Positions 9,135-22,000 of a DNA stretch of 64,000 bases are shown in pieces. The notes under the pieces are model-generated. The model was not told the DNA's origin and ran no database searches. It saw nothing but the letters and a program-made list of their open reading frames with translations. Both the position numbers and the translations under genes were made by a program. The DNA is from Symbiodinium natans. Lineage: Eukaryota; Sar; Dinophyceae; Suessiales; Symbiodiniaceae. Positions within the stretch are counted from its first letter, which is position 1, and the number at the start of each line of letters is the position of its first letter. The stretch lies in the NCBI GenBank assembly GCA_905221605.1, contig CAJNDS010002358.1, positions 124,001 to 188,000 of the forward strand, written 5' to 3'.

Positions 9135-10490
9135 TCAGAGCTTCAAACAGCAATTTAGACGGACATCGCAATCTCCACATCTCCTTGCATCCAACTCGTT
9201 CTTCAGGTTTGTGGCCCGGGAGGTTGCCTGAAAGTCTACACACCGGGGTCGATCATCAGCATCCGGCTTGGACTGCGAATGAGCTGATGAATTGCGGAGA
9301 CACCCGTTCAGCCTGTTCGAGACTTGTCTGTAGCCTCCTGCCGTCATGCGGAACACCACATCCAGCGACTGCCAGTTGAGTCGACAAGACATCGCTTCAG
9401 CTCTCCTGAGTTCTTCGTGTTGACCGAGCGTGTCGCCGATCTTGTCCTCACAGGTTCTGGAGCCACAATGATACCATCCCATGTTGCTGTTGGCAGCCAC
9501 ACAACTCTGCTTGTCGTTGGCGCTCTGATGTGTCACAAAACAACGTACTTACCAGTTGCCAGTACTCTACCGTCGTTGCGCACGAACTCCCCGGACGTTT
9601 ATAAGGGAATCGAACCCTATAACTCTGGCATACCTGGAGCAAAGATGGGAGATGGAGTGTGCCTGCAGCCGCTTGCACTCGCCCTCCCGCGCCGTCAGCT
9701 CTCCCTGGCAGTGCACTCAGGTGCTGCGCTTGGCAGCGTGAGAACATGCGTGAACATGTGACGTCCTGGCACAACCTGCGCCCAGCCTTCGAGGCCATAA
9801 GCTCTTGCTGTATTCTAGCAAGCTCTTCCTGCCATGGTTGACCCCCCAAAAACAAGCAAACAAACACGGTTACATAAACACACGGTGTGCTTTGTGTTGT
9901 CGGCCTGGGCCTGAGCACGTAATTCGCTTTGCAACCGGGCTTGGTCCTGCACAGGGTTGGAGCAAGACATGGCAGCAAAAGCAGCCGACATGAGAACTGA
10001 ACACTGCAAGCGCTTTTTGTGGAACCATGTCATCCGCATCTTGGCGGCTAAAAGAGCCGAATGCTGCCATTGGTCAAGAGACTCTAAAAAGGAAACTTGC
10101 TTTTAAAACCACTGGACCGCTAAAAGTTGAGGGCCGTCTCGCTCCCACATGCTCCTGATGACCCTGCACCGTTTGGTTTGGTTTGGGAGTCAGACACGAC
10201 CCTCGCCATATCTCGGCACCGAAGAAGAAATTGCAAGGGCTTCACAGCATGCCTCGGCGAAGATTTCTCGATTGCGCCACCACACAAAATATCGAACTCT
10301 ACTGGTACCCGCATGTACCCGCCATCAAGATAGACTCGCCAAGTTTCTTCCAGCTCATGCAAGGCTGTTGGAGGCCGCATAGTCGATCCCTGACTGAATC
10401 TCCTGCACCGTGCAGATCTTCTGACAACTATGAGATCTGATCAGCCTTCCATAGCCTTCCTGTAGCCGAAAGGTTCGCCCGAGAGGGCAT
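9135..10490 (-). CDS. Small multi-exon coiled-coil gene, product unknown
   Basis: Several minus-strand exons with dinoflagellate-type borders encode helical peptides: DQARLQSELRAQAQADNTK (about 9905-9962), EELARIQQELMASKAGRR (about 9781-9836, ending AG before GTTGTG), QGELTARE...CKRLQ (about 9668-9710, ending CAG before GCACAC), DKIGDTLGQHEELRRAEA (about 9375-9455), and a last exon starting SKPDADDRPRC that runs to a TGA at 9135. Further upstream an 86-codon open stretch (10,120-10,380) with TALHELEETWR and FLLRCRDMARVV may be an N-terminal exon. A possible start is the ATG near 10,490 just downstream of the malate dehydrogenase stop. The gene is too small and anonymous to name. Exon borders are approximate and one or two exons may be missing. 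Confidence 0.5.
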
Positions 10491-10579
10491 CAGAGGAGGG
10501 TGATGACCAGAAGATGCGGGAAACCGAAAGATGGGAACACATCAGAACTCACATCAGAACTCACATGTGCCAATGATTC

Positions 10580-13500
10580 TTAGGCCTTCTTCAAGGCAGC
10601 CTTGGCTTCCGCCAGGCGCTGCTCCTGTGCCACTGTGTGAAGTTGCTTGTCATGTCTGCGCACATGCCTCCCCTTGACTTCATAACGTTCCACACGTACC
10701 AAGCATACTGAACAAGCTTCAAAGGAGCCCCGCCTCATACTGGTTTAGCTTGCCAATCGGGTGCACCTTAGGGCAAGCAAGGCAAGGCAAGGCAAAGCCA
10801 GGAAATGCGGGTGCTCAACGGCACCTTCTCCACTCCTGTCTTGCCAAAGGTGACCTTCCAGGACTGGGGTGAGGTGATGTGAGGTGCTGGCTAATTCAGG
10901 CTTTCAGGTGCTCACGGCTACTTAGAGACGCACATGCAAGCTAGCGCACAGGATGATTTGAATGCCCATGTCGTGGCAAGCACCGAGGGGAAGAGAGGTT
11001 AAAGTGGGGAAGGTTTCGGAGCCACTAAGTCACTGAAGCCCTCGAATGCACAATATTGAACTCCTGCTTTGCGAGGTTTGAAAGGGCGCACGTTAATGCG
11101 GACACCTGCAGACCATTCTCGTGCCGGGAAACTCTCGTTGTTTGTCATTGTCGGGTGGTGGGCAGGGGTTGGCAGAAAATGTTCGATTCATCCCCGCTCA
11201 CTCCCGCCGCTCCCCTATCCGCCCTACCCTGGATTTCAGCCAGTGAGCTACTCACGCCCTGATGCAGCTTAAGTGAAAGTGCTCATCGCCTTGCCTTGCT
11301 GGTGAAGTATGGGCAACCTGGTTCCACGTCGGACATGACCTAGGCAACTTCTCGGTAGTGAAAATCAAAAACCGTTTCAGTTCAGACCAGCTGAGCAGGC
11401 TACATAGGCGCATTCCGTGGTCGGAGTGCCCGCCATCCCAGCTAAGACTGCCTTTCCCAGCCTGTCTCAGATCGGCATGGTTTTGGTAAAGGTACAAACT
11501 GGCAAAGGCTGATCCCGCCTGGCTCCGGCATAGGCCATCGAGAGCGTGGCACTTCCCTTGCCGTTCTTGGCGTTTACGACATCCGTTCCTGCATCCTCTG
11601 GACCCGCAGAGTCTTAAGGCATGCGTTAGGGATAAGGAAGGCAGTCAGTAATATTCATTTTGGAGTCCTGCACGTGCTTGTCGAGGGCAGGAATTTCAGA
11701 CTGAGCAATCTTCGCAGCATGCTTATCCTGTCGATGTCTTCTCTGCTCCGATGGTCTTGACGGAAGCAGATGGAAGCAGATGGAAGCGGCAGAACTGCAG
11801 AACCCAGAGAGCTGAAGAAGGCCTGCGAGAAGACGGGCATAATCGTGACCTGTGGCAGACGAGTTCGGGGATGCCCTCACACTAAGCCACAAGCTTCATT
11901 GGGGCCGCTACGCCTGCATGTCCACCAATCACTGGCACCTTCGCTGAAGGTTGGCATTGGGTGATGGCTTTTTTTGGTTAATTTACAAGCTCTTACATTC
12001 TGCGACACAGGCCCAAGGGTGCCACCTCGATGTTCTTAGGGTCCTCGCCCGTGAGTTCTGCCACAAACTTGTTGGCTCGTACGCCATCCAGTGTGGTGAC
12101 CTTGGCACTCGACACCGCGTTGCATGTTCTCAGAAGTCCACTCAGACATGCCACAACCATGCTCTAAGGTTCTCACGCCCACAATTTTCTTCGGATCCAG
12201 ACCTTTCTTCTTGTATAGCTCGGCCATTGCTGGGACCACCTTGCAGACTTTTCTGAAATCTCTCTGTGGTGCTGTGGACACCTTGAGCTATGCACAAATA
12301 TGCAAGAAGCATCAAGTAGACTGATGTCAAGTTGCTGAGTTGACAGGGTTGACGATCAGCGCGATCACCTGCACAATCACAAGCACCAGAGTCTAAGCAG
12401 GCTGCTCGGATTTCATTGACAATGAGTAGCAACTTCATCACCTCATCATGGTGCCACTTGGGTGAGCCACTTGATGTTCACGCGTTTTTTTTGGGAGCAA
12501 GCAAAGCCTTCCCGAAGATGCTTGAGAAACATTGCGAAACATCGTTTTCTCATTGTGTACTTGGGCCGTGGGCCCATGGGCGTGTCCTTCACCGGCCTAT
12601 GGCGGTCCTATGATGCGTCGCCCGCCCCATGAAACCAAGGAGCTTTTACCCCTGCTGAATGGCGTTTTGACTACGAGCCATTCGCTCTCATGGAGGTCGA
12701 CACAGTGGCTTCTAGCAACTCTTCGTCTTCCCGCATCGGCGCGTTTCAGGGATGAAGGATGGGAGCAGCTTTGGGTAGAAGAGGTGGCGTCGGCGTTGCT
12801 GTTTCCAGCTCCAGTCAATCGCTGCTGCTTGCGGCGAAAGTCTTGCGGAGCCCCTGCTTCTACAGCACATCCCGCTATCTTTGTCATTTCGTCTAGGCAG
12901 ACGTGAACAGAGCCCCGTGCGTGCACAAAATCACAAGCATATCTGAACAGTCCAAACACATTTGAAGGTCCAAGGCCCCACCGCATCGGGGCAGTACTTG
13001 GCACAGGCTTCCACCACCTGAGTCGCAAAATTATCTTCACTTGGCCACAAAGTGTTGCCGAATCCGGCCTCCTTGGCGATGCCTGCATTGATCTTGAAGA
13101 GGTCGTCGCGCGTCTGACCAGGCTTCCTGGTATGAATCTTGCGAGCGCTGTCTGTAGGCGTGTGCATGTTCAACCATTTCCGTTGAAGCAGTAGAGGTGG
13201 CTTCACACATCTTCCCGCTGGAGCCGGCTTTCGTGCAGTTTCTTAAAGCAAGAACGGCAAAGCGACTTCGGTGCAAAGCGATTGCAAAGCCTCAAAACTG
13301 TAGAGGTTAGCTTTACAATCTTGCCCTCCCGGCTGATTTAAGACTCTAAGAATCACCAGCCGGCAAGGCCGCACACAGGACTTGAAAAGACACACGTCTT
13401 TCGGTTCAACGCTACTTTAGTTCGGTTCCTCATGTGAACTTCGAGAGATTTCGGCAGTGCAAGGTCTTGGGATGAGGGCGCCAGTCCAACTCCTTCCAGC

Positions 13501-15504
13501 CCACCTATGCAATCTTGAACACGACGTGTTGAAAACGGTTTTAGTTGCACAGAGCAATTTGCGAGTGCCTCCTCTTTGTCTGAACATGGGACAAACACAA
13601 CCTGACGCGAAAACCTTAAACAATGATAATGGGGTTCTGGGCACTCTTCTGTTCCAGCCCCAGCGAAGGACTCCATTAAACAGGTTGACTTTTGGGGGTG
13701 AGTTGCTCACTCGTCCTCCCTTCTCATTATCTCACGGTGGAATGTATACTTACTTAGCTGACCGTGAGTATGTTCGATGAACTTAATCACAAGCGCGATG
13801 GAAGGCTTAACTACGACTTGTGCTGCACGTCCTTGGCAAGCCAGCAGGAACCAAGACCAGGTTGCAGCCTTTGAGGCAGTCGCCGAGGACATCGATGGCC
13901 TCACGCCGTGTGCCATGTGCAATGCAAACAGTTTTTTTTAGTGGTTGAGTAGTTGAGTGGTTTAGTGATTTTACTAGTTTAGAAATCCTGTGCAGTATCG
14001 GACAGTCAACCTGGCCTTCTCCTCTTTGCTCTTGACGTAACCCTTCACCTGACAACTTATTCCAACGCCACTTCGACACTTCACACAACTCGCAAAATTG
14101 AAATCATCGCTATGGTGCCTGAACCTTCTTCTCCAAGTGGTTCAAATCTGCAGCTACCTGATTAGGCGGATGCAAAAGGATGACCCTGTTACGACCTAAA
14201 CAGCCGGATCGGTGTGATTTCTTCCGTCTGTGTTCTCTGTCGTGTTGGCGTCAACTTGTTCATGTCACTCTGAACAAGCAGATGTTCGACGCGTCGAAAG
14301 AAAGACAGCGACATGATCATTCACACGTGACGGAAGCCAGGCAAGAACGATGACACACCATGACATGCAAGCATTTCTATTCAGCTCTGAATTCGAATAC
14401 TGAGTGTAAAAGCACTGGCAAACGCGATACTGGCTTTGCTATTGTTCGTTTCTCCTTTCGCATTTGAACTTCGTTCTTCACTGAAGTCCTGCGGTTCCCT
14501 GTATTTCAACTGGATAAAGAACGATGAACTGAAGAGAGAATGCAGTCTTGAAGGAGCTGATTTGAAGCGTGTTGTCTTTGGGGTTTTTCGTTCACACACC
14601 TCCTGAAAACCTTTGAAACTAGACCGCTTCGACTTGGAAACGGCTGTCGACAGGGTCATCAGCATCAGGTTCTGCAGCTATATCAGTGTTATGCCTTGAT
14701 TTGGAGGTCAACTATTCCATCTAAGCTCAGAGCACCTTAACATCGGTCGCTAACCTTTTCTCAACAAGGAACTCAAATCATTCCCTGCCACTGCCCGAAC
14801 CCCATATAACGATCAAACCCACCATCGACTGACGTCGAGAGTCGGCGGTGCTTCCCAGGCAAAAACAAAAAGAAACAAAAAGACAGAAGGGTGTCGGCAG
14901 CCTTGAAAAACTCGTTTCGGCGCGTCAGAACGAAAACTCACAGCCGCTATACAATGCACGTATTCAGAAATGCATAAATGATTAGTGCGCATTGGGTGCA
15001 CTTAGCGACTCAAGGATGAAGCTGTTCCTTCAAACTAAGACCCGTGCGCCACCTGGTGGCACCATGGCGAAATCAAGATCCTTGCACTCCAAAGTTCGTG
15101 CATCTGTCAGAGGTTTCTTGCTTTCTGCAGACTGTGCGGCGCTCAGCCTCCCACATACACGGACAGCTCACCTGCTCTGGAAAGGTATGGATGCTACTGT
15201 AGGAGACATGTGAGCCAAGCTGCACAGCATGGTGCTCCAACAGCTTACTTTACTTCGACCTACATTGTCGTCCATCGCCATCAGCAGTGAAAGCGGCTGG
15301 CCGATGCCACCACTGCCACCGCAAACACATACCTTGAACCAAGAACGACAATAGCCACAGAATTTGCGTTCAGGGGAGCATAGGCCTGCTTTAGCCTGCT
15401 CTCAAGAAACTACCTCTGCGCGCAGCCTTGAAATTGCCTTGGGCAGCGCCGGCAGAGAAGCAGCGGCTGGTCGGCGGCCGACGATCCTGCGCAACACAAC
15501 GCAT
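10580..15504 (-). CDS. MDH: Malate dehydrogenase, mitochondrial type (21 exons)
   Basis: NAD-dependent malate dehydrogenase, interconverting malate and oxaloacetate. Exons (high to low): 15504-15427, 15332-15260, 15171-15155, 15080-15053, 14157-14125, 14048-14016, 13899-13832, 13126-13069, 13017-12982, 12368-12336, 12239-12177, 12100-12026, 11938-11912, 11849-11823, 11727-11668, 11595-11519, 11441-11401, 11339-11295, 10854-10825, 10766-10734, 10624-10580. They total about 980 nt, or 326 codons, normal for the family. Motifs: an Arg-rich N-terminus resembling a mitochondrial presequence (MRCVAQDRRPPTSRCFSAG); the NAD loop GGSGGIGQPLSLL; substrate arginines in PAGLPRKPGQTRDDL; NPVNS; TTLDGVRANKF; catalytic His in VIGGHAG; GKGSATLSMAYAGAR; TECAYV. 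The stop follows EQRLAEAKAALKKA. Introns use GT (9), GC (9) and GA (2) donors. The exon 4/5 and 16/17 joins are not fully resolved; a few residues may be missing at the second. Confidence 0.92.
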
Positions 15505-16034
15505 TTCCACTTTTCGACTGCTAGAAAATGCTAGAAACATGAATGCCCTAAACTGCAATCCCGACGTGTCCCAGCTCTAGTCATCTCCAATCTTTAGTGG
15601 GATCCAAAATCCTGATTCGCCACGAAGAATACAGAGGCTCCCAGGATGCCAGCTGCCCATGCTTTGTGATAAGCCGTGCCTGACGGTTGTGACCATAACT
15701 GCTAGTGCTCATCTGCTACGACCTTCTGTATGTTTCTCAACATTTCGCAACCATTCAAAGTGCCGAGATGCATGGCACTTCACATTATCGTGTTAATACG
15801 TGTTGATTTCAGTGGCCTGGCCTTCCCGCATGGGTGGCACAAAGGTCGAGCAGGCACGCCTGTCTTTTTAGACGTGATTTTTACGTTATGAGGGCACGGA
15901 CGACTGCAGAAAGCATCCGCCTTGAGAGGGGAAGCAAGCTCCGAGTCGCCACACGCCTGAACCTGCGTGCAGATATTGCCGTAAAATACGTTACGGTAAC
16001 GTTAAGCTCAATGAGATTCCGAACGGCCGTTTCG
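15505..16034. other. Intergenic / 5' flank of malate dehydrogenase
   Basis: No exon-like sequence seen. This is probably the 5' UTR or promoter side of the malate dehydrogenase gene plus the 3' flank of the next coiled-coil gene. No TATA-like box is expected for this lineage and none is claimed. Confidence 0.35.
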
Positions 16035-19000
16035 TCAGGCTGCGGCATCTTTGGCGAGCGTTGCACACCAATGTGGCTGGAGATCTTGGGCCAAAGTGTC
16101 TGCATAGGCTGGCAATGTCTGAGCACGCACCTGCGACTGGCTAGAAGTTAAATGTGGTTTCAATCTTGTATGCATGGACAGGCAGCGCGCACGTCCTCCT
16201 GGGCCTTGACAGCTTGCTTCTCCAGCTGCGCCTTGGACATGCCACGCCGAGCCGTTCACAGTCAGCCGCCAGTTCTGCTTCTGCTTGATCGGAATGTGAC
16301 CGCACCTGCAGCTGCTCCAGCTTGTTCGACTGTGAGGCCAGCTCGGCCTGCGAGAAGTCGCTGCAGAGATGCAGAGCTCAGCTGGTCTGCTTTCATAGCA
16401 CTGCTGCAGCTTGGGGAAGGGTGCTCGCGTCATCACAGGACCCGCCTGGAGCCGCGAAACCTCGCTGGTTGCCGATGCTGCCTGGATCAGGTCAGAAGGT
16501 TCCAAAGGTTCCAAAGCTGTCCAGGTCACCCGAAGCTCGTGCACCTCGGCCTTGCTGGTGCCGCACAAGCTGCGCTCTTCAGCCAACTCTGCCTGCAAAG
16601 CAGTATCTTTGTTCAGGTACGGTACCCGTCAATTCTTCGTTCGGCTGCAGTGTCCTTCAGATTGGCGAGCTCTTCATTGAGACGCTGGGCGTCCGCTGCA
16701 GCTTGCGACGAGAACCTTTCAGGCTCTGCCAAGCAGTCGATCGTACAGTGGTGTCATGTTGCTTCATTTTTCTTCCATCACCCGCGCAGGTGGTTTGACG
16801 TCGAAAGGGAGGGATGGTGGTGACGGCCAGGCACGTGAAACCGCCTGAAGTGGGGTGGCATTCCGATATATCTTCGCGAGGCAGCAGCACCGGTAGCCGT
16901 GCGTTGGAGGATCAATGGAGGAGTTCAAAAACGAACTAGGAACGATAACTCGATGACACTTCGTGGACACTTCGTTGACAAATCGTTGGCACATGTTGGA
17001 AATTTCATGCAACTAAGCACTCGCACAGACGGCAAGGAACTGGTGCCCGGGCCAAAAACTTTCCAAAAAGGCTTGCTGGATCTTCATGGGGGGGGGGGGG
17101 GGGGGGGCCGTGACCTTTAAGAAGAATAAGCGTGAAATGAGCCCTAGAGTCCCAACAAGATCCCAACAAGTGTCCTAACCACATCAACCGCAGTGAGTTG
17201 TTGGTTGCCCTTTGTGCATGTTTGTGCATGTCAGTTGCCCTCGTGCCGGCACCTATACTGTGTTTCGACATAACATTCTCACGAAACTCAAAGCCAATCG
17301 GGGCTCCTCAGGGGTCGCACTTTTTGTCAGTAAGGCATGGGCAGACTCTACACAATGAGTTGCAAGGAACATGCCCTGCGGCCCCAAGCCAGTGGCGTCG
17401 GGGAGCAATTGCCCTTCCCTAGTCATGCCTGTTCGGTATCCCTAGGGACCCGCTAGGTACCGTCTGGGACGGTGAGGGATTCCGTGGGGGTTCCAGCATT
17501 GTTTCGAATCCTTCATACAATTCGGTATCAGGATGAAAGCAAGAATGTATGCTTGCAACCGCTTCTCCGAAGAAGCGTCTTCTCATCCATGCTCTGCGAT
17601 GGAGCCGAGATGACGCGTGTGAGCCGAGACAACCGATGACGATTGGCTGCGACTATGCTTAGATAGTGCAAGAACACCATGAGTACTACGAGTACTACGA
17701 GTACCTATTGGTCTCGAAACCGATGCTGTGACGTGCTGTGACGTGTGCGAATTCTGGAAACTGTCGGGCCAGGCTGGGCCTCTTCTTCTCCTCCTCGAAA
17801 GCATCTTTCGCCTGCTTCAGCCTTTGCTGTCAGAGTCTGAGAAAGTCTTGCTGCTGCAATGAAGCAAGAAAAACATTGCTTCGCTAGGATGCAGACTCTG
17901 CTTCATGCACAGAAGCCTTTTCCAAAATCACAGGGTGACTAGCCAATGTAAGCCAGCATCACTCCGAATCAGTGCAACATGCCCTTCCCCCACCTGCGAT
18001 TCGACAAAACAACTATTTTTAGCAAACTGCCGCTACAGTATGCAAAATGTCGCGGATCCCTATCGGCGCATCAAGACGTCCACAAACTGAGCTCTCAATA
18101 CGTGCTTCTGCAATACTTAGATTCGATCACAACAAAACTTCGTAAGTTCCGCCCTAACATGTCTTAAGATCACAATCACACCGTCGTGCCAATCCAGGAT
18201 TGTTTCGAAAACGGCAGGGCCCGCCTTGCGCGCTTCTGCAAGCTCTTCTGTCCTACCGTGTAGTCTCTGGGCTTGGTGGCTCTGCACAAGATCATTGCCG
18301 CTGCTGCTGTATATCAGCCAAATCAAGTCCAGTAGGAGGTCCTCAAGTCCAATTCTCGACGGAGCTCGTCCAGTTGTGCTCGGTTGCCTGATGCCTTCAG
18401 TGTTGCAGAGTAAGCTCAGGTCCCCCAAGACAAAGAGTCAGCGATGCCCGCCTTTGCCAGGTCGGACTGGGTTTCACAAAGCTCGGCTTGCAACTTTGTC
18501 TTGGCCTTCGCACTGTCTTGCAAATGTAACATAGGTCATTTTTAGCTTCTTCTTTTCGCGCGCCTCCACCTCGCTCATCAGAGAAGCCTGCCGCAGAAAG
18601 TGAACTTGAGAATCAGGGCCAGCGGAAGAGAAGTGGTCACGTATGCCAGGCAATGCAGTCAGGTTAGCTGTCCGAACCTTCCAGACACCTGCTTGTACTG
18701 TATTGTATTTAAATTTAGGACCCAAAACGCAATCCTAGGCCAAGCGTACACACGAAAGCCCAATGCTGGCGAAGACACCACATGGAACGTCGATAATGAT
18801 ACACCATGGCACCCAAGACATCAGCTGTACATGAATGCTCGAGTTTGTGCAGCTCGGTACACGAATTCTGTGGCATCCGGACACAATTGACCCTACCAAG
18901 CTGTCTGAAAGAAGCTGCGCCTCGACGGAAGCCACTTTCGTCTTCAGCACCGCGACTTCCTGGCATAGTGACTCAGAGTCCTTCGAAGCTGTGGTAATCC

Positions 19001-22000
19001 GTGGTGGAGACATGGGGGTTTTCGATAGCAGGGGCACCTTAATGGGGTCCTGTTCATAAGGGGGATCCTACGGGGTCCCCCTGTTTTCGTGTAACCTCTC
19101 CCACCATGAGACTGTGAGTCGAGGCCTCCTCCTTGCGGCATACGGCTTCCTGAAAGACTCAGTGCGTTCAGATGCGTGTTATCCGGCTCCGGCCTTAAGG
19201 GCTGCAACCTAAACTTTAAAACCCTAAACCCTAAACCCTGGCTTCGGGGCTTATGGCCGAGGTTTAGAGGGTTTAGGGTTTAACACGCAAGGAACAACCC
19301 TGACTTTATCGAGCTGGCCTGAAGTTCTCGCTCCGCGTCCGAACTGCTCAAGTCCTCGTTTGCACCATCTTGGCTGGATGCAGCGGATTCGAATTCCAAA
19401 GGCACGCGCACAATACCAGGAACATTTTCGAACCCAAAGTACCCAACTGATTCACTCAGAAGAGCGATGAAGCAAACAAATTGTCATTCAAGGCTAATCA
19501 CGCAACATGCCTTGCCGAAACGCACTTGATCTCACTTGTCACTGGATGGTCCTTGACTTTCTGTTCGAGCGCTGCCCTTTCTGTCTCCTTGGCCTGATCT
19601 TGACATGGCTAGACTCAAGGTGAGAACAACTTCTCCCAGCCTCTAGGTCCTGCATGAGCTCCTGGATCCTTGCCTACAGAGAGGGCAGAGAGGGCAACTT
19701 CTCGAGTTTTTCGAGACGAAAGGGGGGGCGCCTTCGCCTCGTCATTGTCCTGGGCCAAGTCTTTGAGCCGCTGCCTCCGTCGTACGATCGCTCGCACGAT
19801 CACAGGGCGAACGTGCAGGCTCCCAGGCTCAAGGATCTCAGGAACACGAGATGATGCTCCGAGTACTGGGCATCTCTTCCTCCCACTTTGCCAACCGCCC
19901 TGAAGCTGACGCAGCACTTGCCTGCGCAGGGCTCTGTGCAGGGTGCTGTGTTGGGTGTGGCTGGAGCCTCCCTGGCCGATGGAATCCCAGCCTTGATCTG
20001 CTCAATCTCCACGTTCTTGCTTTCGAGTTGAGCCTTCCGGTTCCCGGGAACCGCAGCGTCGGGGCTGAAGCATGTTTTCCTCTAAGGGACCCCAAAGTTC
20101 AAGGGTAAGGTGAGGGTACAAGGAGAGGGTTTTATGGTGCTGTCCGCACTGTGCACGCGCGATTCGAGGCCAACATCGCGCTCTGATCTCGTCGAGGGCT
20201 TGCCCACGTGATTGCAAGATGCAGCGGGCCGCCCAAGTCCCACCCAAGTCTTTCCCCGAAATAAAGCTTCGCACATATAATGTCCACTGTGAACTAAGCG
20301 TATCCCCGATAACGCAAGTCCTGCCCATGGGTCTTTTGTGCGGGTTTCTTTACTCTTCCACGTGCGCCAAAAAGATGCCAAACACCATGTAAAAGGCAGT
20401 GAAACGCTGCATCTACGACATCTTGAGCTTCAAGAGATGCAAGTACCGAGCGTGCCTCTCACACATGAGATTCACATCTTTGAGCTCCCACGACCGAGAT
20501 TTACGTGCTGAGCGTTGATCTTCGAGCCTCTCTCACGCCCGAAAAACCAAGTATGTGCAACTGTTGTCGATTCGTGGTCTCCGACCGCGCTCTCGCCACA
20601 GTCCCGCATGCCCGCTTTGGCTTCGGAATCGTGCTCCCACCTACTTCCCGGCACGCTTTCCAAATGTGGTTCTATGCGCATGTCGTCATTTGAGGGCCTT
20701 CAACCGTGTTCCTGTGATTGATGCTTGCGATGTGCTGTCCTCGTGGTCTTACAGTTCGAGTTCGAACATGCATGTGACCACAAGGCTGCAAATTCGGCTG
20801 ATTTTATTTGGTGTGTGTGTGTGTGTGTGTTCGAGAGAAAGCAAGAGCGAGAGAGAGAGAGAGAGAGAGAGAGTGTGTGTGTTTGATTGTGTGTTTGATT
20901 GTGTCTGCATGCGTGTTTGCACGCGTGCGCTTGTCGCCACTGACCTGAACAAAGAATCGAAAGAACCCATGCACCCCCGCCACTACTCCATCTGATGGTC
21001 GCCGGCCTTCAAGCTTGAGACTTCTTTGGCGTCACTTGTTGCGCTGGTGCGAGTGTGTGAAGCCTTGCGTGGTGCTGGAGCGACGTGTCGTGGGACCATG
21101 GATGGAAGCATCAGGACATATGTCCGGATCCCAGCGATCCCAGGGCTCCGACCTCTTTGCGGATTTCTTTCATGTCCTGATGTGCAAGCTGCAAGGGTGA
21201 ACAATCTCAGCAAGTCAGCTGAGCCCCCGCCTCCTCAAGCCTGCGCACACGCTCCTCGTAGGCCTCATACTCTGGTCGTGGACGGCACGTCAATGAGATG
21301 CGAAACGGATGCGAACCAAGGTCTTATCGGTCCTATCGGGGCACAGGCCGAGCATTTCCTTGCGAGACTCGCCGCCTCGGACCGCAAGCGCGTAGCTTCG
21401 GCCTGTGCAAGCTTTGGCCACTCAGAATCAAAGCAGTTACCTACATACATACATACATACATACCTACCGACACACCTACATACATACATACATACCTAC
21501 CTACTACTACTGCTACTGCTACAGCAGCAACAACAACAACTACTACTACCGCCACCACCACCACCACCACCACCACCACCACCACCACCACCACCACGGC
21601 CTTACCCGACCAGGTACCACACCACCAGGTTCCACCACCACCACCACCACCACCACCACCACCACGATCACCACGATCACCACGATCACCACGACCACCA
21701 CCAGCACCAGCACCAGCACCAGCACCAGCACCAGCACCAGCACCAGCACGACCAGCACCAGCACGACCAGCACCAGCACGACCACCACCAGCACGACCAC
21801 CAGCACCAGCACGACCACCACCACCACCACGACCACCACCACCACCACCACCACCACCACCACCACCACCACCACCACCACCACGACCACCAGCACCAGC
21901 ACCAGCACCAGCACGACCACCACCACCACCACCACCACCACGACCACCACCACCACCACCACCACCACCACGACCACGACCACGACCACGACCACCAGCA

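Noticed and set aside
16152-16823. 223-codon + strand ORF
   Set aside because: It lies opposite several well-bordered minus-strand coiled-coil exons and has no motif of its own.
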